Of a stretch of DNA of 64,000 nucleotides, positions 1 to 8,138 are shown piece after piece. Position 1 is the stretch's first letter; every line of letters starts with the position of its first letter. Source of the DNA: Olleya sp. YS (lineage in GTDB: Bacteria; Bacteroidota; Bacteroidia; Flavobacteriales; Flavobacteriaceae). Location of the stretch: NCBI RefSeq assembly GCF_029760915.1, contig NZ_CP121685.1, forward strand, positions 1,090,001-1,154,000. Reading direction: 5' to 3'. The notes beneath the pieces were generated by a model. It was not told the origin of the DNA, did no database searches, and was given only the letters and a program-made list of their open reading frames with translations. The translations under genes were made by a program, and so were the position numbers.

Positions 1-23
1 AGTAAACCTAATAATCTTTTCAT
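1..23 (-). CDS. Start of an unidentified gene running off the left edge (partial)
   Basis: An ATG on the minus strand at position 23 opens a frame that begins M-K-R-L-L-G-L before the window ends. This looks like the basic start of a signal peptide. It lies divergent to the polymerase subunit gene at 151. Seven residues are too few to name the product, and a chance ATG is possible. Confidence 0.35.
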
Positions 24-138
24 TTTAAAAAATTAAAACTGTTTATAATCTCCAAATATATACAAATACTGCGATACTTTAAATTTGTAACACTAAAATC
101 AATCTTTAAATAAAATAGTTTATAATTGTCAGGAAAAC

Positions 139-146
139 TATATTTG
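139..146 (+). promoter_or_regulatory. Bacteroidota -7 promoter element (TATATTTG) for holB
   Basis: TATATTTG matches the known Bacteroidota -7 consensus TAnnTTTG. It ends only four bases before the ATG at 151, so a transcript starting at the usual distance would be almost leaderless. No clear -33 TTTG is seen 20 nt upstream, so this is a moderate call. Confidence 0.45.
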
Positions 147-150
147 TGCT

Positions 151-1305
151 ATGCTTTTTAGTGATATTTTAGGTCTAAATCATATAAAAAAACACTTGAC
201 AACAAGTGCAGACAATGGTCGTATACCTCATGCGCAACTATTTGTTGGTCCTGAAGGATCCGGAACGTTACCTGTAGCTATTGCTTATGCACAATACATC
301 TTATGTAAAAACACTAGCGGTGAAAATATAGGCGAAAACGAATCTTGTAATGTAAAGTTTAATAATTTCACGCATCCTGATTTACATTTCGCATTTCCCG
401 TAACCTCAACAGGTAAGGTAAAAAAACATCCTGTATCATCTCATTTTTTAGAAGAATGGAGGCAGCTTTTAAAAGAACAACCATATGGTAACTTGTTTGA
501 TTGGTACCGCTTATTAGGCGTAGACAACAAACAAGGTCAAATTGGTGTTGATGAAGCATTAGATATTGTAAAGGCTTTAAGTTTGAAGTCTTATGAAGGC
601 GGTTACAAAGTAATGTTGATTTGGATGGCTGAAAAAATGAATACGCAAGCAGCCAATAAACTACTTAAGCTAATTGAAGAACCGCCTAACAAAACTGTTT
701 TTATACTTATTGCAGAAGAGGAAGAACAAATATTAAGCACGATTAGATCGCGTTGTCAGATACTACATTTTCCACCTTTAGCTGAAGACGATATTAAAAA
801 CGGAATTATTAAACAGTTTAATCTAAATGAAGCTACAGCCACAAAAATTGCACATCAATCTGATGGAAATTATAATAAGGCTTGCGATTTAGTCTATCAT
901 GACAGTGAAGACGACCAATTTGAACAATGGTTTATCTTCTGGATTAGAGCTGCTTTTAAAGCAAAAGGAAATAAAGCTGCAATACACGATTTAATTGGTT
1001 GGAGTGAAGATATTGCTAAAACAGGTCGTGAAACACAAAAGCAATTTTTAAATTTTTGTTTAGACTTTTTTAGACAAGCCATGCTTTTAAATTATGGTGC
1101 TGAAGACTTGGTGTACTTTGAAACTAAAAGTAAGAATTTTGATTTGGCTAAGTTTGCTCCTTTTGTGCACAACAACAATATTTTAGATATTTCAAACGAA
1201 TTAAATGACGCTATTTACCACATAGAACGAAACGGAAACTCTAAAATTATTCTTACCGACTTATCCATTAAATTAACACGATTATTACACGCTAAACAAG
1301 ATTAA
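151..1305 (+). CDS. holB: DNA polymerase III, delta' clamp-loader subunit
   Basis: This 384-residue protein is recognised as the delta' subunit of the clamp loader, which helps load the sliding clamp at replication forks. The N-terminus has the AAA+ clamp-loader layout: a P-loop-like GPEGSG near residues 33-38 without the usual lysine, as is normal for non-hydrolysing delta'. The sensor-region LKLIEEPP follows at about 172-179, and the SRC arginine-finger motif lies at 200-202. The ATG at 151 gives the expected family N-terminus. The next gene begins one base after its stop codon, so the two are probably co-transcribed. Confidence 0.9.
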   Translation: MLFSDILGLNHIKKHLTTSADNGRIPHAQLFVGPEGSGTLPVAIAYAQYILCKNTSGENIGENESCNVKFNNFTHPDLHFAFPVTSTGKVKKHPVSSHFLEEWRQLLKEQPYGNLFDWYRLLGVDNKQGQIGVDEALDIVKALSLKSYEGGYKVMLIWMAEKMNTQAANKLLKLIEEPPNKTVFILIAEEEEQILSTIRSRCQILHFPPLAEDDIKNGIIKQFNLNEATATKIAHQSDGNYNKACDLVYHDSEDDQFEQWFIFWIRAAFKAKGNKAAIHDLIGWSEDIAKTGRETQKQFLNFCLDFFRQAMLLNYGAEDLVYFETKSKNFDLAKFAPFVHNNNILDISNELNDAIYHIERNGNSKIILTDLSIKLTRLLHAKQD

Positions 1306-1306
1306 C

Positions 1307-2224
1307 TTGACTGCTAAGACATCTTTTTTTGTAATTATCAATCCTGTTTCCGGAAATGGAAAAGGAAAAACAATTTGGCAATATATTAAACCTAAACTTA
1401 ATCAACGTTACACGATTCAGTTTGCCTACAGCGAGTATTCAAAACATGAAATTGAAATAACCAAAGCTGCCATAAAAAACGGCTTTAAGCATTTTATAAT
1501 TATTGGTGGAGACGGTACTTTAAACAACTTTATCAATGGTGTTTTCGGTCAAAAAGATATTGCTAGCAGTGCTATTACATTTGGAGTCATTCCTGTTGGC
1601 ACAGGAAATGATTGGGTAAAAACTTATAACATCCCAAAAAATATTAATAAAGCACTTCAAATCATTATAAATGGACATACCAACACTCAAGATGTTGGAT
1701 GTATAAGTTATTCAAATAACCTTTTACCTAACTCCTATTTTATAAATTTAGCAGGTGTTGGCTACGACGGATTAGTTGTAAATCTTGTTAAAGATAATAG
1801 GTCTTACGGAAAGTTCACATATGTTTTAGGAGCCATAAAAGGGTTGTCTAATGTTAAACTTTTTGATGTTACTATAACTAAAAATAAAGACGTTTTACAA
1901 TACACTAATTGTTTTATGATTCAAATAGGCTTATGTAAATATACAGGTTCTAGTATGCGGCTTACTAAGCAACCAGACCCTAAAGACGGTTTGTTTGACA
2001 TCACTGTTGCTGTAAATTTAACTAAATGGGATGTTATTAGAAATCTGCTTAAACTATTTAATGGTCAAATTGTAAACCATAAAAAAGTAAAAACGTTTAA
2101 AACAAAGCGTCTAATTTTAAATTTTGAAGATCCTAAACCATTCATTCAAGCTGATGGAGAACAATTAGCAACAGACAATATCGAGGTGACTATTTTACCA
2201 AATACCATCCGTTTTTATTGTTAA
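1307..2224 (+). CDS. Diacylglycerol kinase-family lipid kinase (YegS/DgkB-like)
   Basis: A 305-residue soluble kinase of the DAGK catalytic family, which phosphorylates diacylglycerol or a related lipid head group. The NPVSGNGKG nucleotide loop is at about 12-20, the GGDGT signature at 67-71 and the PVGTGNDW motif at 96-103. The C-terminal half has the usual beta-sandwich, with a GLFDITV-type strand and QADGE near the end. The start is TTG at 1307, one base after the holB stop, and no nearby ATG would keep the N-terminal strand. The exact lipid substrate cannot be read from sequence. Confidence 0.85.
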   Translation: MTAKTSFFVIINPVSGNGKGKTIWQYIKPKLNQRYTIQFAYSEYSKHEIEITKAAIKNGFKHFIIIGGDGTLNNFINGVFGQKDIASSAITFGVIPVGTGNDWVKTYNIPKNINKALQIIINGHTNTQDVGCISYSNNLLPNSYFINLAGVGYDGLVVNLVKDNRSYGKFTYVLGAIKGLSNVKLFDVTITKNKDVLQYTNCFMIQIGLCKYTGSSMRLTKQPDPKDGLFDITVAVNLTKWDVIRNLLKLFNGQIVNHKKVKTFKTKRLILNFEDPKPFIQADGEQLATDNIEVTILPNTIRFYC

Positions 2225-2233
2225 AATAGTGAC

Positions 2234-4003
2234 TTAATATTCTGTCATATTGACTTTAAATACCCAGTTTTCTTTAAAAGGCTCTTTAACTATCAATGTT
2301 TTGTGTTGCATATAAGCGTCATAAAAGTTTTCTGTATGAAATACATAAACATAATACAACTCTTTATTATCATCAATTAAAATATCACTATTAAATCCTA
2401 GATTTTTTAGCTGATTTTGCCAAGCTATAGCGTTTTTTGCTTCAGAAAAAAACTTATTAATGACATAATACCCTTTTTTAACACCATCAATCTGTGCTGC
2501 ATTTTTTTCTAATAGTAGCTTAAACGCTTGTGTTTCCAATGGTTTATCCTCTAGTTTTAGTGCTTTTACGTATGTAGAAGAACTAATATACACCTCTCCT
2601 TCTGCTAAGGCTTGTTTTTGAGCAGGTGATGCTATTACTTCTGAAGAAATGGGATTAACGTCTTCTTTTACTGGCAGTACTTCAATCACCTCTGGTTGTT
2701 TTAATGTAATTGTCGTAGTGTTTATCTCTTGTTTAGAAGTTTTTTCAATGGGTTTCGTTTCTATAGTTACAACACTAGTCGTTTTTGGTTTAGGTAACGG
2801 TTCTGGCCTGATTTCTTTTAAAACAATAGGCTCTACTTTTGGTTTTTGAGACGCCATAACTACAGCATTAGTAGGTAGATTATTTTCTATTTCTTCAAAA
2901 AAAGTTTCGCTTATTTCTGTTTGAAAAGCAGTAAAAAACAAGTAAAATCGGTCTTGTTTAGTGTTAAAAAACAACTCTACTTCGTCTGTATTATTAACAA
3001 TTACAGCTTCATCGTTATTAGGTAAGGTTAATGATGCTATATCAAACCCTAAGGTATTATTGCTACTTGGATTTCGTTTTAGATTTGCTTTTTTTGATGA
3101 TGAGATTTGACTACTAAAAAAGTTTTTTTCGTCTCTATCTTTTGTTCTTAAACGCCATGCTTTTTTTAGCTTTGGATTAGCAATTACACACTCGTCTTCT
3201 GTTATGTCAGAATCCCCTTCTAAAGCAGCTATGGTTAAATCTGTGGTTGTAGCTCCTGTTTCTGGTGTTTTAAAATTATCTAGGTTAATTTCTACAGGTT
3301 CATTCCCAACATGAACAAAACCATTAAATGTAGTAATGTACTTAGGCTTCTCAGTTGGTGCTTCATAAACAATGTACAACATCCAACCTGCTGCACTTCC
3401 TCCTGATACAAAACCTTCTGTAGCATTGATATTTGCAACTGTATATTCACCATTTGTTGTTTTTGCTTCTTGTAATTGTTTGGTTACATCTGCAAAGCAC
3501 ACGTATGGAGCATTTAAGGCAAAAGAGGGTTGTGTTGCACCATCAAAAAGGACATTTCCTTTAATGTTTTGATAGTTTTCTCCAGGTAATTTTAATTTAA
3601 TTTTATTAATTAACGTTCTGTTTCTTTGTCTTTTACCTTGAAAATAAAATTGAGAGTTTTCCTCTCGTCGTGACCCTTTAATATAACTGTATGTTGCCGA
3701 CCAATATAATACAGCGTAGGCTATTTTTTTTTGATTATCAGGTAGTTGAAGGGTTGCAGAACTTGAGGAAAAAGTAGAATCGTCTTGATCTACATCTACG
3801 TAAACCATGTCAATATCATCATTAGTTAACTTAATATTGTTATAAGGTTTGATAGCATCCTTACTTAAGATGTTATTTCCTATAGTAACTGCATCACCAT
3901 AAATATAAAACGCTTTTTGTGTTTTAAAAGGTACAGCTTCTTGTGCAGTGTTTGTAAAAATAAAAGAAAAGAAGATAGCACAAAGCCACAACAAGCTTTT
4001 CAT
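2234..4003 (-). CDS. Secreted protein with a C-terminal SPOR-like domain, function unknown
   Basis: A 589-residue exported protein with a signal peptide (MKSLLWLCAIFFSFIFTNTA). Residues 25-390 form a beta-rich domain of a type seen in large exported Bacteroidota proteins. A Pro/Lys/Glu/Thr-rich linker spans about 385-450. The last 90 residues, starting near GYYVINKFFSEAKNA, resemble a SPOR or SPOR-like repeat that could bind peptidoglycan. It points away from its neighbour on the left (9 bp from the lipid kinase stop, convergent). I recognise the architecture but no specific function. A link to gliding or type IX secretion envelope proteins is only a possibility. Confidence 0.6.
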   Translation of the reverse strand: MKSLLWLCAIFFSFIFTNTAQEAVPFKTQKAFYIYGDAVTIGNNILSKDAIKPYNNIKLTNDDIDMVYVDVDQDDSTFSSSSATLQLPDNQKKIAYAVLYWSATYSYIKGSRREENSQFYFQGKRQRNRTLINKIKLKLPGENYQNIKGNVLFDGATQPSFALNAPYVCFADVTKQLQEAKTTNGEYTVANINATEGFVSGGSAAGWMLYIVYEAPTEKPKYITTFNGFVHVGNEPVEINLDNFKTPETGATTTDLTIAALEGDSDITEDECVIANPKLKKAWRLRTKDRDEKNFFSSQISSSKKANLKRNPSSNNTLGFDIASLTLPNNDEAVIVNNTDEVELFFNTKQDRFYLFFTAFQTEISETFFEEIENNLPTNAVVMASQKPKVEPIVLKEIRPEPLPKPKTTSVVTIETKPIEKTSKQEINTTTITLKQPEVIEVLPVKEDVNPISSEVIASPAQKQALAEGEVYISSSTYVKALKLEDKPLETQAFKLLLEKNAAQIDGVKKGYYVINKFFSEAKNAIAWQNQLKNLGFNSDILIDDNKELYYVYVFHTENFYDAYMQHKTLIVKEPFKENWVFKVNMTEY

Positions 4004-4085
4004 AGTTTGTTTTGTATATAATTAATAGCGCTTTAAATATAACTATTTATAAGAAAATCACTGATATATAAACTATTATATACAA

Positions 4086-4121
4086 AAAAAAGGCGATTAA
4101 CTGCTATTAATCGCCTTTTTT
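4086..4121 (-). terminator. Rho-independent terminator of the OmpH-like gene
   Basis: GGCGATTAA at 4092-4100 pairs perfectly with TTAATCGCC at 4107-4115, with A/T extensions on both sides and a six-base loop. On the minus strand the stem is followed by a run of T. It lies just downstream of the gene ending at 4141. Confidence 0.85.
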
Positions 4122-4140
4122 GAAAATGAATTTTTATTTT

Positions 4141-4641
4141 TTATTTGCTGTAAGCAGCATCTATTGCGTCTTTAATTTGTTGAGAAATATCATTTTCTTC
4201 TTTACTATACATCACGCTTGGAGACGCATCAACGGTACCTAAAATATAGTCGTAGCCATTAGTTTTTCCATAATTATGTACAAACTTTTTAACTTTAGAT
4301 ATTAACGTATCAATCTCTACTTGATATTCTTTTTGAAAACCTTGCTGCTCCATTTGCCAAGCTTGTTGTAAACCTTGTGCTTTTTGGTTTAACAGTTGTA
4401 ACTCTGACTCTTGTTTGTTTTTAGAAAGCGATGCTACTTTTTGATATTCGGATTGAAATACCTGACGAAAGCTATCTACTTTTCTTTTAAATACTGAATC
4501 TTTGATAGTATATTTTGCTTCAATATCTAATTTTTCTTTAATCTCATTAATTAATACACCGTTGTCTACGTAAGCAATTTTTTGTTTTTGACAAGATGTT
4601 AAAACTAAAGCTACTAATATTAATCCTATTAACTTTTTCAT
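4141..4641 (-). CDS. OmpH/Skp-like periplasmic chaperone lipoprotein
   Basis: A 166-residue protein with a lipoprotein signal (LVLTSC, cysteine about residue 17). A long helical, Gln/Lys/Glu-rich region (about 60-110) follows, with the IAYVDNGVLINE start typical of the OmpH/Skp family. Skp-type proteins hold unfolded outer-membrane proteins in the periplasm. Here the lipobox suggests membrane tethering. The family usually comes in tandem pairs near bamA in Bacteroidota, but this copy stands alone between unrelated genes, so the exact clients are unknown. Confidence 0.75.
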   Translation of the reverse strand: MKKLIGLILVALVLTSCQKQKIAYVDNGVLINEIKEKLDIEAKYTIKDSVFKRKVDSFRQVFQSEYQKVASLSKNKQESELQLLNQKAQGLQQAWQMEQQGFQKEYQVEIDTLISKVKKFVHNYGKTNGYDYILGTVDASPSVMYSKEENDISQQIKDAIDAAYSK

Positions 4642-4666
4642 ATTTTATCTGTTTTCTGAATTTGGG

Positions 4667-4674
4667 CAAATGTA
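4667..4674 (-). promoter_or_regulatory. -7 promoter element (TACATTTG) for the OmpH-like gene
   Basis: The minus strand reads TACATTTG, a TAnnTTTG match 25 nt upstream of the ATG at 4641. This predicts a leader of about 20 nt. Confidence 0.5.
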
Positions 4675-4872
4675 AATAATTATACAAATTGAAAATTACT
4701 TTTTTAAGAATTTTAATTACAATAAGAAATATTTATAGAAAATATAGTGTTCAATAAGAAATACTGATTAAAAACAGCTTCAAATAAAAGGTTTTAAGCT
4801 TGTTTTAAAAATTTTAAAGGGAAATTATAGATTAACCCGCTAAAATCCTTTTTAAAGTTGTTTAAATAGATT

Positions 4873-5733
4873 TTAGGTGTTTTTAATAACATATATCAAG
4901 GATGAATATTCACCAGTGGTCTTAGCTTTTAAGTTTGACTTCAAACCAATCCAAAAAGCCCTAAAGATATTCATAGTCCCAGTTTTATATTTTTCTGAAA
5001 GTAAGCTTACATAATAAGAATCAAAAACCATTGGTTTGGTATTAACAATCTTCATATTAAAACTTGAAAATAATTTTGAAATTGATTCTTGATTAAAATG
5101 CCATAAATGTCTTGGCACATCATAAGCTGCCCAAAACTGTTTGTAATAATTAGCATCATAGCTTTTATAATTAGGTACAGCTATTACTAGTGCTCCTTTA
5201 GTTTTTAGTAAAGATTTTAACTGTGTAATTTGTTCTTCTAAATTTGGAATGTGCTCTAATACATGCCAAAGCGTTATAACATCAAAACTATGTTTTGTAA
5301 AAGAGTTTAAGTAATCTGAATTAAAAACGGAGTTATTCGTTTTTATATTTGCAATTTTTCTAGCCTCTTCATTAGGTTCAATTCCTGAAACCGTCCAATT
5401 ATTACGTTGAGCGATTTTTAAAAAATCTCCTGTTCCGCATCCAAAATCTAATACGTTTTGTTCTTCTTGTTTTAACGAGTTGATTAATTTTAATTTCTTT
5501 TTTAAAGAAATCTGCCTGATTTTATGATATACTTTTTCAAACAAATTGCGCTTAGCATCTGTATGCGAAATGTAATCTTCTGTTTTATAGTAGTCAGGTA
5601 ATTTATCAATTGCTGGTTTTGGAGTGGTTTCTAAAAAACCATACGTTTTATTTTCAATTAATTGAAAAGCCTCTCCAGAGACTGAATAATCTTTTATTTT
5701 AAAAGGTGTGATTTGTTCTGCTTTTTTGCTCAT
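4873..5733 (-). CDS. Class I SAM-dependent methyltransferase
   Basis: A 286-residue methyltransferase of the Methyltransf_23/UbiG-like type. SAM-binding motif I is VLDFGCGTGDFL, with the acidic loop (GIEPNEEA) after it, the motif IV region ITLWHVLEHIPN and a following LIVAVPNYKS strand. I chose the ATG at 5733 because an upstream extension would read through the parS-like palindrome and overlap mnmG. The target molecule is unknown. The downstream side is a 230-bp AT-rich gap with nothing recognisable except the OmpH promoter. Confidence 0.8.
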   Translation of the reverse strand: MSKKAEQITPFKIKDYSVSGEAFQLIENKTYGFLETTPKPAIDKLPDYYKTEDYISHTDAKRNLFEKVYHKIRQISLKKKLKLINSLKQEEQNVLDFGCGTGDFLKIAQRNNWTVSGIEPNEEARKIANIKTNNSVFNSDYLNSFTKHSFDVITLWHVLEHIPNLEEQITQLKSLLKTKGALVIAVPNYKSYDANYYKQFWAAYDVPRHLWHFNQESISKLFSSFNMKIVNTKPMVFDSYYVSLLSEKYKTGTMNIFRAFWIGLKSNLKAKTTGEYSSLIYVIKNT

Positions 5734-5743
5734 TAAAAACAAA

Positions 5744-5759
5744 CGTTCCACGTGGAACG
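5744..5759. promoter_or_regulatory. parS: parS-like ParB-binding palindrome, copy 1
   Basis: A perfect 16-bp palindrome, CGTTCCACGTGGAACG, whose 14-bp core GTTCCACGTGGAAC closely resembles the bacterial parS centromere site. It lies in the 46-bp space between mnmG and the methyltransferase. A second core copy flanks the other end of mnmG. ParB and ParA genes are not in the window. Confidence 0.75.
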
Positions 5760-5779
5760 CTTTAATTTTTTGTTTAAAA

Positions 5780-7651
5780 TTATCTTCCCATATAAACCAA
5801 TAATACAGAAATATCTGCTGGAGACACACCACTAATTCTTGATGCTTGAGATATAGTTACGGGTTGTATTTTTTTAAGTTTTTCTCTTGCTTCTAAACTC
5901 ATAGATTGCAATTTTGAATAATCAAAATTAGCTGGAATTTTTATGTTTTCAAGTCGTGTTAACTTGTCTGCGTTATTCTTTTCTTTTTCGATATAACCCG
6001 AATATTTAACTTGGATCTCAGTCTGCTCAATTATCTCGTTATCTAAATTATGCTCCTCTATATATTTTGAAACAGACTTTACTTGCTTCATATCTTCTAT
6101 ATCAATATTAGGTCTAGAAAACATTTTAAACATCTTATCCTGTTGTCTTATTGCTGCAGAATTTTTAGCTTCTAAAACTGGGTTTATTTCATCTGGCGTA
6201 ACACTAGTCTGTTTAAAAAACTGAACAAATTGCTCTGCTGCTTCATGTTTTTCTTCCATCCTTTTTAAGCGTTTTTCTGAAGCTAAGCCTAAATCATATC
6301 CTTTAGGAGTCAATCTGATATCTGCATTATCTTGACGTAATAATGTTCTGTATTCTGCTCTAGACGTAAACATACGATAAGGCTCTTCTGTACCTTTTGT
6401 AATTAGGTCGTCCACTAAAACACCTATATAAGCTTCATCTCGCTGAAGGATAAAGGGATCGCGTTCTTGCACTTTTAAGGCAGCATTTATACCAGCCATT
6501 AAACCTTGTGAAGCTGCTTCTTCATATCCAGTAGTTCCGTTTATTTGACCAGCAAAAAACAATCCATCTACTAACTTAGTTTCTAGTGTATGTTTTAATT
6601 GAGTAGGTGGAAAATAATCATACTCTATTGCATAACCAGGTCTAAAAAACTTGACATTTTCAAAACCTACTACAGATCGTAATGCATTAAATTGGACGTC
6701 TTCAGGTAATGATGTAGAAAACCCATTAATGTAATATTCAACTGTATTCCACCCTTCAGGTTCTACAAATAGTTGATGTCTATCTTTGTCTGCAAATCGG
6801 TTAATTTTATCTTCAATAGATGGGCAATATCTTGGGCCTAAACTTTTAATACGACCATTAAACATTGGCGAACGATCAAAACCTTCACGAAGTAAATCAT
6901 GAACCTTTTCACTTGTATAAGACATGTGACAGGATCTTTGATTTATCAAAGGTTTTGTAATGTCTAAATAAGAGAATTTTTCAGGGTTTTTATCACCTGG
7001 TTGCTCAATCATTTTTGAAAAATCTAACGATCTTCCATCTACTCGTGGAGGAGTTCCTGTTTTCATTCTTCCTGATTCAAAACCTAAATCAACTAATTGT
7101 TCTGTTATTCCGGTTGCCGCTTTTTCACCTGCTCTTCCTCCACCAAAATTTTTATCTCCAATGTGTATTAACCCGTTTAAAAATGTTCCGTTTGTTAATA
7201 CAACTGTTTTAGCTTTTACAGTTACACCTAACGATGTTTTTACTCCTGTAACTTTTCCTTGTTCTACAATTAAACCAGATACCATTTCTTGGTAAAAGTC
7301 TAAGTTTTCAGTTTGTTCTAAAAGCAAGCGCCAGTCTTCTGCAAAACGCATTCTGTCACTTTGCACTCTTGGACTCCACATTGCAGGTCCTTTAGACTTG
7401 TTTAACATTTTAAACTGAATAGCAGATGTGTCACTTACAATTCCAGAATAACCACCTAGCGCGTCAATCTCTCGTACAATTTGGCCTTTTGCAATTCCAC
7501 CCATTGCTGGATTACATGACATTTGCGCTATGTTTTGCAAATTCATGGTAATTAGCAATGTTTTGCTTCCCATATTTGCTGCTGCTGCTGCTGCTTCGCT
7601 TCCAGCATGACCAGCACCAACTACTATGACATCATAAACTTCGTTAAACAT
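5780..7651 (-). CDS. mnmG: tRNA uridine-5-carboxymethylaminomethyl synthesis enzyme MnmG
   Basis: The 623-residue FAD-dependent subunit that, with MnmE, modifies U34 of tRNAs reading split-box codons. The Rossmann motif VVGAGHAGSEAA is at residues 10-21. The family signatures SCNPAMGGIAKGQ, GPRYCPSIEDK and GTTGYEEAASQGL are present. The C-terminal GidA-associated domain ends in the ISGVSPADISVLLVY helix region that contacts MnmE. Full length for the family. It is flanked on both sides by parS-like palindromes, which fits a position near the replication origin. Confidence 0.97.
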   Translation of the reverse strand: MFNEVYDVIVVGAGHAGSEAAAAAANMGSKTLLITMNLQNIAQMSCNPAMGGIAKGQIVREIDALGGYSGIVSDTSAIQFKMLNKSKGPAMWSPRVQSDRMRFAEDWRLLLEQTENLDFYQEMVSGLIVEQGKVTGVKTSLGVTVKAKTVVLTNGTFLNGLIHIGDKNFGGGRAGEKAATGITEQLVDLGFESGRMKTGTPPRVDGRSLDFSKMIEQPGDKNPEKFSYLDITKPLINQRSCHMSYTSEKVHDLLREGFDRSPMFNGRIKSLGPRYCPSIEDKINRFADKDRHQLFVEPEGWNTVEYYINGFSTSLPEDVQFNALRSVVGFENVKFFRPGYAIEYDYFPPTQLKHTLETKLVDGLFFAGQINGTTGYEEAASQGLMAGINAALKVQERDPFILQRDEAYIGVLVDDLITKGTEEPYRMFTSRAEYRTLLRQDNADIRLTPKGYDLGLASEKRLKRMEEKHEAAEQFVQFFKQTSVTPDEINPVLEAKNSAAIRQQDKMFKMFSRPNIDIEDMKQVKSVSKYIEEHNLDNEIIEQTEIQVKYSGYIEKEKNNADKLTRLENIKIPANFDYSKLQSMSLEAREKLKKIQPVTISQASRISGVSPADISVLLVYMGR

Positions 7652-7661
7652 AATTATTATT

Positions 7662-7675
7662 GTTCCACGTGGAAC
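7662..7675. promoter_or_regulatory. parS: parS-like ParB-binding palindrome, copy 2
   Basis: The same perfect 14-bp palindrome GTTCCACGTGGAAC as at 5745-5758. It sits 10 bp upstream of the mnmG start, inside its predicted 5' leader. ParB bound here could also affect mnmG expression. Confidence 0.75.
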
Positions 7676-7703
7676 CTTTTTAATTTATTTTTTATTTAGC
7701 GCG

Positions 7704-7711
7704 CAAATATA
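7704..7711 (-). promoter_or_regulatory. -7 promoter element (TATATTTG) for mnmG
   Basis: The minus strand reads TATATTTG between ybeY and mnmG, 52 nt upstream of the mnmG ATG. The predicted leader contains parS copy 2. Confidence 0.5.
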
Positions 7712-7718
7712 CAACAAA

Positions 7719-8138
7719 CTATAACATTTTACTTAAGACAAGTAATGCTTCGTTTTCTTTATTACGCATAATTTTTTTGTCTGTATCTGTTTTATCTTTA
7801 TAACCACAATAATGCAAAATACCATGAATAATCACACGATGTAATTCAGTTTCAAAATCAACTTTAAAATCTTTTGCATTATCCTCTACGCGTTCTACAG
7901 ATATAAATATATCGCCTTGTAATCTTTTTCCTACTGAGTAATCAAAACTAATAATATCTGTTAGCGTATCATGTTGTAAAAATTCTAGGTTTAATTTATG
8001 TAAGTATGTATCATTACAAAACACATAATTTATTTCATCTTCTTGGCAGTTTTCATTTTTTATAATGGCAGATATCCAAGTAACTATCTTATCTTCATTT
8101 GAAAGTTTAAAGTCGGTTTCGTAATTAAAACTAATCAT
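7719..8138 (-). CDS. ybeY: Endoribonuclease YbeY (rRNA maturation factor)
   Basis: A 139-residue metal-dependent RNase of the UPF0054 family involved in 16S rRNA 3' end processing and ribosome quality control. The zinc motif reads HGILHYCGYKD. The first two ligands are H105 and H109, but the usual third histidine is an aspartate (D115). From memory, GYKD is the common form in Bacteroidota, so this is probably a lineage variant rather than damage. The upstream gene stops inside its first codons (overlap 8131-8138), so translation is probably coupled. Confidence 0.93.
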   Translation of the reverse strand: MISFNYETDFKLSNEDKIVTWISAIIKNENCQEDEINYVFCNDTYLHKLNLEFLQHDTLTDIISFDYSVGKRLQGDIFISVERVEDNAKDFKVDFETELHRVIIHGILHYCGYKDKTDTDKKIMRNKENEALLVLSKML

